Shown here: positions 1 to 10,805 of the stretch, piece by piece
Position numbering within the stretch: the stretch's first letter is position 1
Layout of the letters: every line of letters starts with the position of its first letter
Source: Methylomonas paludis
GTDB lineage: Bacteria > Pseudomonadota > Gammaproteobacteria > Methylococcales > Methylomonadaceae
Assembly (NCBI RefSeq): GCF_018734325.1
Contig: NZ_CP073754.1
Location: 2,666,001 to 2,730,000, forward strand
Direction of reading: 5' to 3'
DNA: 64,000 nucleotides
Made by a program: the position numbers and the translations under genes
The notes under the pieces: model-generated
What the model saw: only the letters and a program-made list of their open reading frames with translations
The model's database searches: none
What the model was told of the DNA's origin: nothing

Positions 1-856
1 GGCGATTTTCTGCTTCGATGAACACTACGCTTTGCGGCCCATCGATGACATCCGCACTGACTTCTTCACCCCGATGCGCCGGCAAACAATGCATAAATAT
101 GGCATCAGCACGGGCAGCTTGCATCACTTGGGCATTGACCTGAAAGTTGCGGAAAGCAATTTCCCGATTTTTTTGTTCGTCTTCCTGCCCCATACTAGCC
201 CAAACATCGGTAACAACCAGTTCCGCCTGACTGGCAGCCTGCTCGGGACTGGCAAAAAATCTGACTCTGTCGCCGGCAGCATCGACAATAGCCTGATCGG
301 GCCGGTAGGAATCTGGACAGGCAATATTTAATTTAAAATCAAACTGCTGAGCCGCATGGATATAAGAATGGCACATATTATTGCCATCACCTATCCAAGT
401 CACAGTTTTACCAGCAATATCACCCCGCAGCTCAAAATAGGTCTGGATATCGGCCAGTAACTGGCAGGGATGCTGCCAGTCGGTCAAACCATTAATCACC
501 GGCACACGGGAATGCAGAGCAAAAGTAGCCACTGTTTCGTGTGAATTGGTGCGTAACATGATGCAATCCACCATACTGGAAATGACTTTGGCGCTATCTT
601 CCAGCGGTTCGCCACGCCCTAACTGGGTGTCGCGTGGTGACAAAAACAGCGCAGTGCCGCCAAACTGGGCCATGGCCACTTCAAATGAAATACGGGTACG
701 AGTGGATGATTTTTCAAATATCATCGCCAATACCCGGCCTTTTAAAGGCCGATAATCCAGATTTGGCTTGGTTTTCAGCTCAATGGCACGAAGTATCAAA
801 GCGTATAATTCGGCGCTGGTTAAATCCAGCAGACTGGTAAAATGTCTTGGTTGCAT
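1..856 (-). CDS. argF: Ornithine carbamoyltransferase, partial (3' end outside window)
   Basis: Converts ornithine and carbamoyl phosphate to citrulline in cytoplasmic arginine synthesis. Translating the minus strand from the ATG at 856 gives an open frame to the window edge (about 285 codons). It shows the carbamoyl-phosphate loop SSTRTR, the HPCQ motif and the ornithine-binding [11 protein letters not shown] near the end. Against the usual length of about 300 residues only some 15-25 C-terminal residues are missing. It begins 8 bases after the argD stop, so the two form an operon read argD then argF. The family is certain; the argF rather than argI symbol is by convention. Confidence 0.95.
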   Translation of the reverse strand, partial: MQPRHFTSLLDLTSAELYALILRAIELKTKPNLDYRPLKGRVLAMIFEKSSTRTRISFEVAMAQFGGTALFLSPRDTQLGRGEPLEDSAKVISSMVDCIMLRTNSHETVATFALHSRVPVINGLTDWQHPCQLLADIQTYFELRGDIAGKTVTWIGDGNNMCHSYIHAAQQFDFKLNIACPDSYRPDQAIVDAAGDRVRFFASPEQAASQAELVVTDVWASMGQEDEQKNREIAFRNFQVNAQVMQAARADAIFMHCLPAHRGEEVSADVIDGPQSVVFIEAENR

Positions 857-864
857 AATTGGAA

Positions 865-2037
865 CTAGGCGTAACTTTCCTGAATAAGCGCTGCCAGACC
901 ATCGGTCAGCAGGTCAATTTGTTGTGTATCTATTAGCAAGGGCGGCAATAAACGAATCACATTATCTGCTGTGACATTGATTAGCAATCCCTTGGTTAAA
1001 GCTTTAGCAACCAGCTCTGAACAAGGCCTATCCAATTCTATGCCTATCATCAGGCCTAAATAACGGATCTGCCGAACAACTTGGTTGCCTTTGGTTTTTT
1101 CAGCAATCTGGGCACAAATCTGTTCACCTTTTTGCTGGGCATCGGCAATTAAACGACTATTTTCCAAGGTTGAAAGCACGGCTAAGCCGGCACTACAGGC
1201 CAGTGGATTACCGCCGAAGGTTGAGCCATGGCTACCTGCTGTGAAGATTTCAGCAGCTTGGCCCCGTGCCAGACAAGCACCAATCGGCACACCATTTCCC
1301 AATGCTTTGGCCATGGTACATACATCAGGTAAGATTTGGCTATGCTGATAGGCCATAAAACGACCGGTACGCCCTACTCCGGTCTGAATTTCATCCAAAA
1401 TCAACAGCAAATGGTGTTGATCGCATAATTCACGTAATTGTGATAAATAATCGGCTGCTGGAATATTAACACCGCCCTCACCCTGCACTGGTTCGACCAT
1501 GATGGCGACAATATTGTTATCGGCAGCCACCGCAGCCTTAACGGCCTCAATATCGTTATAAGGCACATGGATAAAGCCTGGCAGCAATGGGGCAAAACCT
1601 TGCTGGATTTTGGTATTGCCACTGGCACTCAAGGTTGCCATGGTGCGGCCATGAAAGCTTTTTTCCATGGTGACTATCACCGGCTTATCAATACCGCGTT
1701 GTTGGGCATACTTACGCGCTATTTTAATGGCTGCTTCATTGGCTTCAGCACCGGAATTGCCAAAAAACACTTTTTCCATTCCGGTTAACCGGCTAAGCTC
1801 ATCAGCCAATTTGGTTTGCAAGTCGATGGCGTACAAATTGGAAGTATGCACTAATTTGCCGCTTTGTTCTGAAAGCGCCTGCTGTATTGCCGGATGAGCG
1901 TGTCCCAGATTACAAACAGCGACCCCGGCCACCGCATCCAGATAACGCCGACCATCGACATCCCAAAGCCACGCTCCGGCACCGCGTTCAAATGTAACAG
2001 CCTGACGAGCATAAGTTGCCATAAGATGATTAGTCAT
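865..2037 (-). CDS. argD: Acetylornithine aminotransferase
   Basis: A PLP-dependent class III aminotransferase that makes N-acetylornithine from N-acetylglutamate semialdehyde and probably also serves the succinyldiaminopimelate step of lysine synthesis. The protein has the expected length of about 390 residues. It shows [12 protein letters not shown] in the cofactor pocket, the motif [14 protein letters not shown], and the PLP lysine in TMAKALGNG. An upstream in-frame TTG at 2058 would add seven residues. I chose the ATG at 2037 ([12 protein letters not shown]) because it matches normal family N-termini. It lies 8 bases upstream of argF in the same direction. Confidence 0.95.
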   Translation of the reverse strand: MTNHLMATYARQAVTFERGAGAWLWDVDGRRYLDAVAGVAVCNLGHAHPAIQQALSEQSGKLVHTSNLYAIDLQTKLADELSRLTGMEKVFFGNSGAEANEAAIKIARKYAQQRGIDKPVIVTMEKSFHGRTMATLSASGNTKIQQGFAPLLPGFIHVPYNDIEAVKAAVAADNNIVAIMVEPVQGEGGVNIPAADYLSQLRELCDQHHLLLILDEIQTGVGRTGRFMAYQHSQILPDVCTMAKALGNGVPIGACLARGQAAEIFTAGSHGSTFGGNPLACSAGLAVLSTLENSRLIADAQQKGEQICAQIAEKTKGNQVVRQIRYLGLMIGIELDRPCSELVAKALTKGLLINVTADNVIRLLPPLLIDTQQIDLLTDGLAALIQESYA

Positions 2038-2244
2038 TTTGTAATTAACTGAGTACAAACATTATGAAAAAAGCGCGAGATTATATTTTTTTAATACCAA
2101 AAGTGCAACAATTATAAGTACTGCCAACAAAACCAAGCAGCCATCCTGAGTTTTTCTGCACACTAGCTTGCCGGAACAGCCCACCTCGATGCTTAACGGC
2201 CTAGTTTACGGCAAACTCAAAACAGTCACCAGAACCAAACTGCC

Positions 2245-2577
2245 TTAGAACTTGACTCGGGATAAAATCGAATCGTAAATCAGATTACTAAAGTGGGTAG
2301 CCTGACGAATAATCAGATTATCACTATCTGTTCTTTGCTCATTGGGCTTAGAAAAACGTCCACCAGTATCCTTACCCGCCTTGAGAGCCAGCGTGCATCG
2401 CTCATCACCAAACAGATTGTTTTTAGCGGCTATTCGCTCAGCCAAATCGGTTAAGAACTGATTATGATTGGCTGCATAAAATCCGGCGACAGCACAGATC
2501 GAAAAATCATTATCTGCAGCTCTGCCAACACGACTAACCACCATTAGGAAAATAATACAAATTAACATGGTTCTCAT
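2245..2577 (-). CDS. Small exported protein of unknown function
   Basis: I do not recognise this family. The ATG at 2577 is preceded by GGAG at a spacing of 7, which favours it over the ATG at 2583 and the ORF start at 2613. The N-terminus MRTMLICIIFLMVVSRVGRA is a good signal peptide with cleavage after GRA. The mature part of about 90 residues has two cysteines (SICAV and ERCTL) that could form a disulfide in the periplasm. It stands alone between argD and tRNA-Leu, with a strong hairpin upstream. Function unknown; reality of the gene is likely from the signal peptide and ribosome site. Confidence 0.6.
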   Translation of the reverse strand: MRTMLICIIFLMVVSRVGRAADNDFSICAVAGFYAANHNQFLTDLAERIAAKNNLFGDERCTLALKAGKDTGGRFSKPNEQRTDSDNLIIRQATHFSNLIYDSILSRVKF

Positions 2578-2663
2578 AATCATACTCCGGCAGCAATTGA
2601 GAATAAAAAACAAATTACACTAAAATTTTTCCCCGTTTTCAACAGTAATGAAACTTCACTCAT

Positions 2664-2708
2664 AAGCACTCGCCACAGCTTATCAACGCGGCATAAGCTG
2701 TAGTGCTT
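2664..2708. other. Strong stem-loop upstream of the small exported gene
   Basis: AAGCACT (2664-2670) and ACAGCTTAT (2675-2683) pair with ATAAGCTGT (2693-2701) and AGTGCTT (2702-2708), with a four-base bulge CGCC on one side and a 9-base loop. There is no adequate U-run in either direction, so it is not a simple intrinsic terminator. It lies about 90 bases 5' of the exported-protein start and could sit in its leader. Confidence 0.5.
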
Positions 2709-2768
2709 TTAATACCTGAAATTTGTGGATCCAGCTATTCATTCCGCAACTAATAGTGGTTTTTTAAG

Positions 2769-2809
2769 CAAAAAAAAGGGGCGAAGATAAATATCTTCAC
2801 CCCTTTTTT
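2769..2809 (-). terminator. Intrinsic terminator after tRNA-Leu(CAG)
   Basis: The stem GGGGCGAAGATA / TATCTTCACCCC is flanked by A and T runs, so it can terminate in either direction. On the minus strand the hairpin is followed by a run of U about 40 bases after the tRNA 3' end. Confidence 0.85.
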
Positions 2810-2846
2810 CATTTATCAACCACTCACTGATTAATAATTAAATCTA

Positions 2847-2933
2847 TGGTGCCGAGGAGAGGACTTGAACCTCCACGAGCTTACGCTCACTAGCACCTGA
2901 AGCTAGCGCGTCTACCAATTTCACCACCTCGGC
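2847..2933 (-). tRNA. tRNA-Leu (anticodon CAG)
   Basis: An 87-base class II tRNA on the minus strand. The acceptor GCCGAGG pairs with CCTCGGC, and there is an encoded A-CCA end. The anticodon stem is GCTAGC/GCTAGT with loop TTCAGGT, giving anticodon CAG for the CUG codon. It has a long variable arm (TGAGCGTAAGCTCG) and the T-loop GGTTCAAGTCC. Confidence 0.97.
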
Positions 2934-3008
2934 ATACTTGCCTAAGCAAGTTGAATTTTCATTATATTGGCATAAGCCTAGGCTGTCAAGCCCAGCTTAA
3001 AAATTTAC

Positions 3009-4019
3009 TTATTCCATTGCCGCAATAATGGCTAAGCCCATTTCTTTGGTACCCGTAGTACTGGCGGGGTTGAGATCCGGTGTGACATAGATGCCTTCAT
3101 TAACCACTTTTTCTATGGCATTTTGCATACGAATAGCAGCTTCGTGCTCACCTAAGTGATTTAACATCATCACTCCGGCCATCATCACAGCTACCGGATT
3201 GGCTATATTTTTGCCAGCGATATCTGGAGCACTACCATGCACCGCTTCGAACAACGCAGCATCCGCACCGATATTGGCGCCTGGTATTAAACCTAAGCCC
3301 CCCACCAATCCAGCAGTAATATCCGACAAAATATCGCCGAACATATTGGTAGTAACAACGACATCAAACTGCTCCGGCTTCATAACCATATGCATACAGG
3401 CCGCATCGATAATTTTTTCGTCGAATTCAATGTCAGGATATTTTGCCGCCACTTCTCTGGCGGTATTCAGAAATAAGCCCTGGCTAAACTTAAGAATATT
3501 GGCCTTATGACAAACCGTAACCTTTTTACGCTGATTATCTCGCGCATATTTAAAGGCATACTCAACAATGCGTTCAGATCCGGCGCGGGTAATCACTGCC
3601 AAACTTTCGGCAATGTCTTTTTTAGGGCTTAGATAATGCTCCAAGCCAACATATAAACCTTCGGTATTTTCCCGGACAATGACGATATCGACATTCTCAA
3701 AACGAGTTTTCACTCCATTCCAGCTTTTGGCTGGTCGGACATTAGCATACAAATCGTATGTTTTACGCAACTCGACATTAATACTGCGAAAACCTTCGCC
3801 CACCATAGTGGTCAGCGGACCTTTGAATGCCACTCTGGTTTCAGCTATAGAGGCCAGAGTTGCTTCCGGCAAAGGAGTACCGGTCTGTTCAAATGCGGTT
3901 AGACCTGCCTCGGCCAAATGCCAGTTAATCTTTGCGCCAGAGGCATCAATTACCGCTACAGCGGCCTCCATAATGGATGGGCCGATACCATCACCTTTTA
4001 TCAACGTGACGTTGTGCAT
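3009..4019 (-). CDS. NAD-dependent isocitrate dehydrogenase
   Basis: A member of the isocitrate/isopropylmalate dehydrogenase family, 336 residues, oxidising isocitrate to 2-oxoglutarate. It shows the substrate loop GEGFRSINVELRKTYDLYAN, the metal-binding stretch TTNMFGDILSD, and the coenzyme loop HGSAPDIAGKNIANP. The Asp-Ile after HGSAP is typical of NAD use; NADP enzymes such as E. coli Icd have Lys-Tyr there. The ATG has AGGAG 8 bases upstream. Monocistronic, with the tRNA downstream. A homoisocitrate or tartrate dehydrogenase relative is less likely; cofactor choice is inferred from the motif. Confidence 0.88.
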   Translation of the reverse strand: MHNVTLIKGDGIGPSIMEAAVAVIDASGAKINWHLAEAGLTAFEQTGTPLPEATLASIAETRVAFKGPLTTMVGEGFRSINVELRKTYDLYANVRPAKSWNGVKTRFENVDIVIVRENTEGLYVGLEHYLSPKKDIAESLAVITRAGSERIVEYAFKYARDNQRKKVTVCHKANILKFSQGLFLNTAREVAAKYPDIEFDEKIIDAACMHMVMKPEQFDVVVTTNMFGDILSDITAGLVGGLGLIPGANIGADAALFEAVHGSAPDIAGKNIANPVAVMMAGVMMLNHLGEHEAAIRMQNAIEKVVNEGIYVTPDLNPASTTGTKEMGLAIIAAME

Positions 4020-4122
4020 TCACACTTCTCCTGAGAATAAAAATTTAATAACCACTTAATTACAAGCAAAATACATTCCAGATAACTCGCAAGATTTTGC
4101 TAGCAGCCTATCAACTTGGAAT

Positions 4123-4395
4123 TTAACCGGACGGCAAAGTATAGCCGGCAATGATTGCCGATATTGCTATCACCTTACTGTATTTGATAAGTAAACCGCC
4201 TGATAGCCGGACGATTATGCACAAATGGGTGGGAGGTTTTGCCAACAGCACAAACACTACCTTGCTCAGCATAATGCACCAAAATAAACATGATGCACCA
4301 AAACAACGCAAGCACCAAGAAATTTTAGCTGAAGTTGCTAGACAAGTTCCTGACATTAAGGACAGAATAACCATGCCAGTGGCATCTTTATTCAT
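4123..4395 (-). CDS. Possible small hydrophobic protein
   Basis: A 90-codon open frame in the 409-base gap between the divergent isocitrate dehydrogenase and histidine kinase genes. AGAGGG lies 6 bases before the ATG, a good ribosome site. The protein has at least two hydrophobic stretches (around residues 30-52 and 60-85) and many cysteines, and could be a small membrane protein. No family is recognised. An overlapping plus-strand frame (4151-4570) is also open, so this may be chance. Low confidence. Confidence 0.3.
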   Translation of the reverse strand: MNKDATGMVILSLMSGTCLATSAKISWCLRCFGASCLFWCIMLSKVVFVLLAKPPTHLCIIVRLSGGLLIKYSKVIAISAIIAGYTLPSG

Positions 4396-4428
4396 GCTTA
4401 ACCCTCTTGATTACATCGGTTGCAAACT

Positions 4429-6273
4429 ATGTCAATGCTCACCGGATGGAAATTTTCTTCAACAAACCGTTTTAAACGGCTTAGCAATTTATTGCAGCGG
4501 TGTCGACAGCCAATTTGTCGCAGCACCAATAATAACCCACCAATTACTGATGATGCCGGCTATTGTTTAGATGCTGAAACAGAGTATCAGTTTCGCCAGG
4601 AACAAAAACCTGCCAGCCTAGCCATCCTAAAATGTTCCTTACTGATTAGTGCTTACGGCTTTCTAGGCTATATTGCACTTGGCTGGCTTTACAATGATGC
4701 CGACCGTTACAGTTCGTTACTGGACTTATTATTCGTTGGTATCTTGTTCAGCCTATACGCCCGCCTTATTTACCACAAACTGCCTTATTCCCAAATTACG
4801 ATTACTGCTAAACTGGCTGTTATTGCCGCTTTAGCCAATCTCTGTGCCGCTTTGTTTTTGACCCCAGACCCCAGGAACTATAATCAAATCTGGATAGGCT
4901 TGATACCGGTTTATTTCTTCATCTACGGCCAGTTGTTCATGGGAATTATCTCTACTGTGATATTTTGCTGGCTGGCAATGCTAACAGTAATAGTAGGCGG
5001 CCATATGATTGGTGTCAGTACCACCACTTTGCTGCCCTCTGCGTTGATCCTGCTGCTGATTAATCTGTTCGGCTACGGAACTCGTTATCAATTGGAAAAG
5101 CATGCACGCCGGGCTTTTTTGGCTAAACGTAAGGCTGAAACTACCGCATTGAGCAAATCGCAATTTTTACAGCAACTTAGTCATAATCTACGTCAACCTC
5201 TACAGGCATTAAGCTGTTACGCCAGCATCCTGGAGAATATTTGCCCATCAGATCAAGGAGAACTTCCGACAGTTGTCGGCAAACTGGGTTTTGCCATTGA
5301 CGAGTTGAATCTGTCCTTTAATAATATACTCAATATCGTTAACCTAGAGTCAGGCAAACAACAACCGGTGATATCGGTGGTTAATATTAACGCCATGCTG
5401 ATTGCTTTGGCTGATCAATTTGAACCACTAGCCGCCAAACGCCACTTAAAACTAAAAATTCAATTAAGGAGCAACCCCCCTTACACCATCCGCACCGATC
5501 CGATTATTTTGAAACAAATTCTCAGCAATCTGCTGGACAATGCAATCAAATATACTAATCACGGCTGGATTTGTGTTTCGGCAGTGAAAATTTCCGCCCA
5601 GCACTTAAAACTGCATATTTATGACAGCGGTATTGGTATTAAAGAGATTAACCAACAAAATATCTTCAAGGAGTTCTATCGTGCCGATCATTTACAACAG
5701 AGCGCGGCTCACGGTTTAGGCATAGGTCTGGCCTATGTGCTGAAAGCAGTGGAAACCCTACCCGATCATTGCTTAAGTTTCTGCTCCAGACTGGATCGCG
5801 GCAGTGATTTTCAACTTTATCTACCACTTGCAGAAGCCAAAGCACCCCTTTGGCATCATAACGCCAACATTGGCGATCTTTCCGGTCAATTTGTGTTTAT
5901 CGTTGACGACGACGAGGATGTACTGGCCGCTCTGGCTCAACAGCTAAGTTCCTATGGATGCTTAGTACAAACGGCCACCAACAAATCCACGGCATTTAAC
6001 CAGCTGATAGACAACATCAGAGCGCCCGATTTAGTAATTACTGATTATTATCTGTCACATCAGGAGACGGCAGAAGATATCATCTTCCAAGCCAATAAAC
6101 TTTACGGGACATTGCCTACCATTATCCTTTCCGCACATAACCTGTCCGACAAACAAACGAACCAATGGCCAGCTAATGTGCATTTCTTACTGAAGCCCGT
6201 GAGCGCCCATGACTTACAAGCGATGATCTGCAAAGCAATTGCCAGTAATCCCGCCTCGAATAAGCCCGACTAA
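4429..6273 (+). CDS. Membrane hybrid sensor histidine kinase with C-terminal receiver
   Basis: About 614 residues. Residues 65-220 hold roughly six membrane segments. A short linker leads to the HisKA H-box LSHNLRQPLQAL (about 250) and a HATPase domain with the N-box LSNLLDNAIKYT (about 365) and G-boxes DSGIGI and GLGIGLAY. The C-terminal receiver (from about 490) has the acidic pair DDD, the phospho-acceptor in VITDYYL and the lysine in LLKPVS. There is no periplasmic sensor domain, so the signal is probably sensed in the membrane. The frame opens at a TTG at 4420; ATG 4429 or 4435 are the likely starts. The LuxR-type regulator at 6295-6978 is convergent and is the obvious partner. Confidence 0.85.
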   Translation: MSMLTGWKFSSTNRFKRLSNLLQRCRQPICRSTNNNPPITDDAGYCLDAETEYQFRQEQKPASLAILKCSLLISAYGFLGYIALGWLYNDADRYSSLLDLLFVGILFSLYARLIYHKLPYSQITITAKLAVIAALANLCAALFLTPDPRNYNQIWIGLIPVYFFIYGQLFMGIISTVIFCWLAMLTVIVGGHMIGVSTTTLLPSALILLLINLFGYGTRYQLEKHARRAFLAKRKAETTALSKSQFLQQLSHNLRQPLQALSCYASILENICPSDQGELPTVVGKLGFAIDELNLSFNNILNIVNLESGKQQPVISVVNINAMLIALADQFEPLAAKRHLKLKIQLRSNPPYTIRTDPIILKQILSNLLDNAIKYTNHGWICVSAVKISAQHLKLHIYDSGIGIKEINQQNIFKEFYRADHLQQSAAHGLGIGLAYVLKAVETLPDHCLSFCSRLDRGSDFQLYLPLAEAKAPLWHHNANIGDLSGQFVFIVDDDEDVLAALAQQLSSYGCLVQTATNKSTAFNQLIDNIRAPDLVITDYYLSHQETAEDIIFQANKLYGTLPTIILSAHNLSDKQTNQWPANVHFLLKPVSAHDLQAMICKAIASNPASNKPD

Positions 6274-6294
6274 ACTCCTGCTGCAATGCAATTA

Positions 6295-6978
6295 CTACAA
6301 TTTGTTATTACCAACTTCCGGCCTGCCAAAAACCACCCCCATTTCAAAAACCTTTACTAATAACTCGGTACGCCTTACCACACCCAGCTTCAGAAACACC
6401 GGCCTTAAATGATTTTTCACGGTCTGTTCCTGAATACCCAACTGACGGGCAATCAGTTTATTGCTTTTACCTTGTACTACAGCGGCCAATACTTCAAATT
6501 CGCGAACAGTCAAACCCAGTGTTTGTGGCTCTGTCCGGTGACGATTAGGCAACTGCGATCTGCCAAAATTCAAGGCCAAGCCAGACTGATTGATTATTGA
6601 TACCGGCAGATAAAGCTTACCGGCCAGTACATCTTGCAATGCTTCTACAAAAACAACTCTGGGCAAGTTTTTACTGATAAAACCCATGGCTCCCAAGCCT
6701 AAAGCTTCTAACACCAAATCCTTATCATCAAAGCCGGAAAACATCACCATGCATAAATTAGGAAATTGCTGACGGAATAGTTTTAAACCGATCAGACCAT
6801 CCTTGCCTGGCAAGTTGACATCCAAAAGCACCAGACTTAACGGAACCGATTCAGCGATTGCTAACCCCTGATCTATAGTCTCGGCCTCACTAACTTGAAT
6901 ATCGGCAAATAATTGCTTCAATAGATTGGCCACGCCTTCCCGTGCGCAAAAATGGTCTTCTATCAACAGCACATTCAT
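6295..6978 (-). CDS. LuxR/NarL-family response regulator
   Basis: 227 residues. The N-terminal receiver has the acidic pocket E7-D8, the phosphorylation site D53 in LLDVNLPGKDG and the conserved Lys in ISKNLPR. The C-terminal GerE/LuxR helix-turn-helix (about 150-215) carries LTVREFEVLAAVVQGKSNK and EQTVKNHL. It would bind DNA when phosphorylated. It is tail-to-tail with the hybrid kinase, 21 bases apart, which suggests the pair acts together although they are not co-transcribed. Target genes unknown. Confidence 0.88.
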   Translation of the reverse strand: MNVLLIEDHFCAREGVANLLKQLFADIQVSEAETIDQGLAIAESVPLSLVLLDVNLPGKDGLIGLKLFRQQFPNLCMVMFSGFDDKDLVLEALGLGAMGFISKNLPRVVFVEALQDVLAGKLYLPVSIINQSGLALNFGRSQLPNRHRTEPQTLGLTVREFEVLAAVVQGKSNKLIARQLGIQEQTVKNHLRPVFLKLGVVRRTELLVKVFEMGVVFGRPEVGNNKL

Positions 6979-7154
6979 AACATCAAGGCGTAATGATTTT
7001 AATTGGCGCTATTGTAATGATTAAACAGATATTTATGAGTGTTATTTTGATGGGGAATACTAACTAAACTGTCGAAAATCCATTTAACACAAGCAAGTTG
7101 TCCGGGTAAAGATATATCGCCGCAACTGAAAAATTGCGAGTAATTGTTAGTGAA

Positions 7155-7994
7155 TTACTTAAGCTTGAGTTTCAGCATATGCACGCGGCGGTTATCAGCA
7201 CGCATGACTTCAAAACAGAACTGATCCATTTCCAGCTTTTCACCGCGTTTGGGGAAATGTTCCAAGCGTTGCACAATCAAGCCACCCACAGTATCGCAAT
7301 CATCATCTTCAAGATCAGCGTGAAAATACTCGTTGAAATCAGCAATTGGGGTTAAAGCGTTGACTATAAACTCCTGATCATTGCGCTTATAGATGTATTC
7401 CTGAATTTCGTCCTCATCGTGCTCATCTTCGATTTTTCCGACAATTTGCTCGAGGATATCTTCAATAGTTACCAATCCAGCGGCATTGCCATATTCGTCA
7501 ACCACAATCGCCATGTGATTACGCTCGGTACGGAATTCTTTCAGCAACACGTTTAGACGCTTGCTTTCCGGCACCACACTGGCAGGACGCATGATATTTT
7601 CCACTTTCAAGGACTTGTCGGCCAAAACATGGGCCAGTAAATCCTTGCCGAGTAGAATCCCGACTACTTTGCTGCGATCTTCCTGTATCACCGGAAAACG
7701 GGAATGGGCGAACTCGACCACCAGTGGCATGATGCTTTCCAATTCGGCTGCCTTGGGCACCACGACCATTTGCGAACGCGGAATCATGATATCTCTGACC
7801 CGCATCTGCGAAACCTGCATGACACCTTCCATCATGTTTAAGGCATCTGAGTCCAGTAAATGTTTTTCTTGCGATTCTCTGAGAATCTCCAGTAAATCTT
7901 CCAGATCCTGGGGTTCTCCGGTCAGGAAATAGCTGATGCGTTCCAGAAAACTGCGTTGATGGGTTTGACTACTCGGGGGCTTACCATCGCTCAT
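7155..7994 (-). CDS. corC: CorC/YbeX family CBS-domain protein
   Basis: 279 residues, cytosolic. Two CBS domains ([18 protein letters not shown] and [17 protein letters not shown]) are followed by the CorC_HlyC transporter-associated domain ([14 protein letters not shown] to the end). In E. coli the protein is linked to Mg2+/Co2+ efflux and to ribosome maintenance together with YbeY and YbeZ. It overlaps the ybeY 3' end by 4 bases and is the last gene of the miaB-phoH-ybeY-corC operon. The apolipoprotein acyltransferase gene that often follows is absent here. Confidence 0.93.
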   Translation of the reverse strand: MSDGKPPSSQTHQRSFLERISYFLTGEPQDLEDLLEILRESQEKHLLDSDALNMMEGVMQVSQMRVRDIMIPRSQMVVVPKAAELESIMPLVVEFAHSRFPVIQEDRSKVVGILLGKDLLAHVLADKSLKVENIMRPASVVPESKRLNVLLKEFRTERNHMAIVVDEYGNAAGLVTIEDILEQIVGKIEDEHDEDEIQEYIYKRNDQEFIVNALTPIADFNEYFHADLEDDDCDTVGGLIVQRLEHFPKRGEKLEMDQFCFEVMRADNRRVHMLKLKLK

Positions 7995-8458
7995 GGTGTA
8001 TTCTCGCTCTGCTCCAGATAAGGGTTAGCTATATTTAACCGGCTTAAAATGTCTATCTCCAATGCTTCCATTTCCTCGGCATCGGCATCTTCTATATGAT
8101 CATACCCTAACAAATGCAACACGCCATGTATAGTGATATGCGCCCAATGCTGCATCTGGGGTTTTGTTTGCTGCCCAGCTTCCTGGAGGATGACCGGTAC
8201 ACACATCACCAGATCACCCAACAAATCCATCTCGATACCGGGCGGTGCTTCAAACGGAAAACTCAGAATATTGGTCGGCCCGGTTTTATGCCGGTACTGC
8301 AGGTTCAATTCGGCACTTTCCGCAGCATCCACTAAACGGATAACTATCTCCGAATCTTGTTCCTGAGCAGGCAGTGCAGCATCCACCCAAGCCAGGAATT
8401 GTTGCTCAGTGGGATAATCGACGCCGGTGCAGGCTATTTGCAATTCAATATAGTTCAT
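7991..8458 (-). CDS. ybeY: Endoribonuclease YbeY
   Basis: 155 residues, the usual length. It is a zinc endoribonuclease needed for 16S rRNA 3'-end maturation and ribosome quality control. The metal site is visible as [15 protein letters not shown], which supplies the three histidines, and the conserved NILSFPFE lies upstream. It overlaps both phoH and corC by 4 bases, which indicates translational coupling. Confidence 0.95.
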   Translation of the reverse strand: MNYIELQIACTGVDYPTEQQFLAWVDAALPAQEQDSEIVIRLVDAAESAELNLQYRHKTGPTNILSFPFEAPPGIEMDLLGDLVMCVPVILQEAGQQTKPQMQHWAHITIHGVLHLLGYDHIEDADAEEMEALEIDILSRLNIANPYLEQSENTP

Positions 8459-9450
8459 GAAGAAGTATTTTGCTGCTGTTCGTAAAGATCATAAGCGGCC
8501 ACGATGCGTTGTACCAAAGGATGCCTTACGACATCGCTGACACCAAAATAGGTAAAACTAATACCTTCCACATCCTTCAATACTTTCAGAACATGCTTAA
8601 GACCAGACATTTTTTCGGTCGGCAAATCTATTTGAGTGACATCACCAGTGATTACGGCTGTTGAACCAAAGCCGACCCTGGTCAAAAACATTTTGATCTG
8701 TTCTGTTGTGGTGTTTTGCGCCTCATCCAGAATGATAAAGGAGTCATTCAGCGTTCTGCCGCGCATAAACGCCAAAGGGGCGACCTCGATAATACTCTTT
8801 TCCAAAAGTTTTTCTACGCGCTCAAATCCCAGCATCTCATAAAGCGCATCATAGAGCGGCCTTAAATACGGATCGACTTTCTGAGCCATATCACCGGGTA
8901 AAAATCCTAGTTTTTCACCAGCTTCGACGGCAGGCCGGACCAGGACAATACGCCGCACCATTTCAGTTTGCAGCGCTTCTACAGCACAAGCCACCGCCAA
9001 AAAGGTCTTACCGGTTCCAGCTGGACCCACCCCGAAATTAATGTCATGGGTGAGAATTTTTTGCAAATATTCCTGCTGATTCTGCCCACGGCCTTTAATA
9101 ACCCCACGCTTGGTCTTGATACCGATCAAGGGCTGATGCGGCGTTGAAACTACAGGCGTTTTCAACAGTTGATCAATGCTGGCCTCCTGCAAACTTAAAT
9201 GTACTTGCTCAGGGGTAATTTCTTCCCGTTCGGTCATGTCGAATAATTTTTGTATCACAATACTGGCGGCCTTGACTGCCGGCTCTCCGCCGGATACCCG
9301 AAAATGGTTGCTGCGATTAGCGATAACCACTTGTAAACGCTGCTCTATTTGGCGCAAATGGCTATCCAGTTGTCCGCAAAAGTTAGACAAGCGGTGATTA
9401 TCTGCCGGAAGCAGCGTGAGTTCTTGATAAAAAACGGCTGAAGGCAACAC
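8455..9450 (-). CDS. ybeZ: PhoH-family ATPase (YbeZ)
   Basis: 331 residues. Walker A is GPAGTGKT (about residue 140), Walker B is FIILDEAQN, and [10 protein letters not shown] follows, all typical of PhoH-like ATPases related to SF1 helicases. The N-terminal KH-like region suggests RNA binding. In E. coli YbeZ acts with YbeY in rRNA processing. The start is a GTG that shares its G with the miaB stop (TAGTG). It overlaps ybeY by 4 bases downstream. Confidence 0.93.
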   Translation of the reverse strand: MLPSAVFYQELTLLPADNHRLSNFCGQLDSHLRQIEQRLQVVIANRSNHFRVSGGEPAVKAASIVIQKLFDMTEREEITPEQVHLSLQEASIDQLLKTPVVSTPHQPLIGIKTKRGVIKGRGQNQQEYLQKILTHDINFGVGPAGTGKTFLAVACAVEALQTEMVRRIVLVRPAVEAGEKLGFLPGDMAQKVDPYLRPLYDALYEMLGFERVEKLLEKSIIEVAPLAFMRGRTLNDSFIILDEAQNTTTEQIKMFLTRVGFGSTAVITGDVTQIDLPTEKMSGLKHVLKVLKDVEGISFTYFGVSDVVRHPLVQRIVAAYDLYEQQQNTSS

Positions 9451-10805
9451 TAGGCTATCTGGGCAATTTTTTCAAGTGAAGATTCGACCAAACGTCCGCG
9501 CAGGGAATTAGGCAAAGACTCGGCAATATACACATCAACAAACTGACCAGTCAGACGCGGATGACCGGCGAAATTGACCGCCCGGTTGTTTTCAGTGCGT
9601 CCAGTCAAATGTAGCGGATTTTTCCTGGATATGCCTTCCACCAGCACGGTTTGCACTGTACCTATCATCGCTTCACCTATAGCCATGGTCATTTCATTAA
9701 GGCGGGTTTGCAATGTTTTCAAACGTTGCTCTTTGACGGCCATACTGACATCATCAGGAAAATCGGCCGCCGGAGTACCCGGTCTGGGGCTAAAAATAAA
9801 GCTATAGGAAAAGTCATAGCCCACCTGCTCAATCAAATCCAAGGTGTCGGCAAAATCCTGTTCGGTTTCGCCGGGAAAGCCAATGATAAAATCTGAAGAC
9901 AAACTTATATCCGGCCGCACCGCTTTAACTTTACGAATAATTTCCAGATAATCCTCGCGTTTGTGACCGCGTTTCATTTCTGCCAAAATCCGGTTGCTGC
10001 CGCTCTGGACAGGTAAATGCAGATGATTGACCAATTGCGGAATTTCGGCATAGGCCTCTATGATATCATCGGTAAATTCCAACGGATGCGAGGTGGTGAA
10101 ACGGATCCGATCTATGCCGTCCACCGCCGCCACATAATGCAGCAACAGGGCGAAACTGGCTATTTCACCATCAGGTAGCTGGCCGCGATAAGCATTGACG
10201 TTCTGCCCCAACAGGTTGACTTCGCGCACACCTTGTTGCGCCAGGGTGTTAATCTCAAATATCACATCCTGTAGAGGTCGGCTGACTTCCTCACCACGGG
10301 TATAAGGCACCACACAATAAGTACAATATTTACTGCAGCCTTCCATCACCGAAACATAGGCTTTGGGACCTTCAGCACGGGGCTCCGGCAAGTTATCAAA
10401 CTTTTCAATTTCCGGAAAGGAAATGTCCACCACATGCTTCTTGCCGGCCCGAACCTGATTCAGCAATTCCGGCAAACGATGCAAAGTTTGCGGGCCAAAC
10501 ACGATATCAACATAAGGGGCACGCTTTTGCAAAGCCTCACCTTCCTGACTGGCCACACAACCGCCCACGCCAATGATCACATGCGGACGTTTATCCTTGA
10601 TTTTTTTCCAGCGACCGACGGCCGAAAACACCTTTTCCTGGGCCTTTTCGCGAATAGAACAGGTGTTTAATAACAAAACATCCGCCTGCTCGGGAAATTC
10701 CGTCAATTCCATGCCATGTGAAGCCTGCAATACATCCCGCATTTTATCGGAATCGTATTCATTCATCTGACAGCCATTAGTCTGTATATAAAGTTTTTGC
10801 GCCAT
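9450..10805 (-). CDS. miaB: tRNA-2-methylthio-N6-dimethylallyladenosine synthase
   Basis: 451 residues. It methylthiolates i6A37 in tRNAs that read UNN codons. The N-terminal UPF0004 domain ([23 protein letters not shown]) carries one [4Fe-4S] cluster. The radical-SAM motif CSKYCTYC (Cys-x3-Cys-x2-Cys) carries the second. A C-terminal TRAM domain follows. First gene of the miaB-ybeZ-ybeY-corC operon; its promoter must lie in the 297-base gap 10806-11102. Confidence 0.96.
   Translation of the reverse strand: MAQKLYIQTNGCQMNEYDSDKMRDVLQASHGMELTEFPEQADVLLLNTCSIREKAQEKVFSAVGRWKKIKDKRPHVIIGVGGCVASQEGEALQKRAPYVDIVFGPQTLHRLPELLNQVRAGKKHVVDISFPEIEKFDNLPEPRAEGPKAYVSVMEGCSKYCTYCVVPYTRGEEVSRPLQDVIFEINTLAQQGVREVNLLGQNVNAYRGQLPDGEIASFALLLHYVAAVDGIDRIRFTTSHPLEFTDDIIEAYAEIPQLVNHLHLPVQSGSNRILAEMKRGHKREDYLEIIRKVKAVRPDISLSSDFIIGFPGETEQDFADTLDLIEQVGYDFSYSFIFSPRPGTPAADFPDDVSMAVKEQRLKTLQTRLNEMTMAIGEAMIGTVQTVLVEGISRKNPLHLTGRTENNRAVNFAGHPRLTGQFVDVYIAESLPNSLRGRLVESSLEKIAQIA

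Noticed and set aside
4151-4570. 139-codon plus-strand frame before the histidine kinase.
   Set aside because: It overlaps the kinase start in another frame, has no ribosome site and no family pattern.
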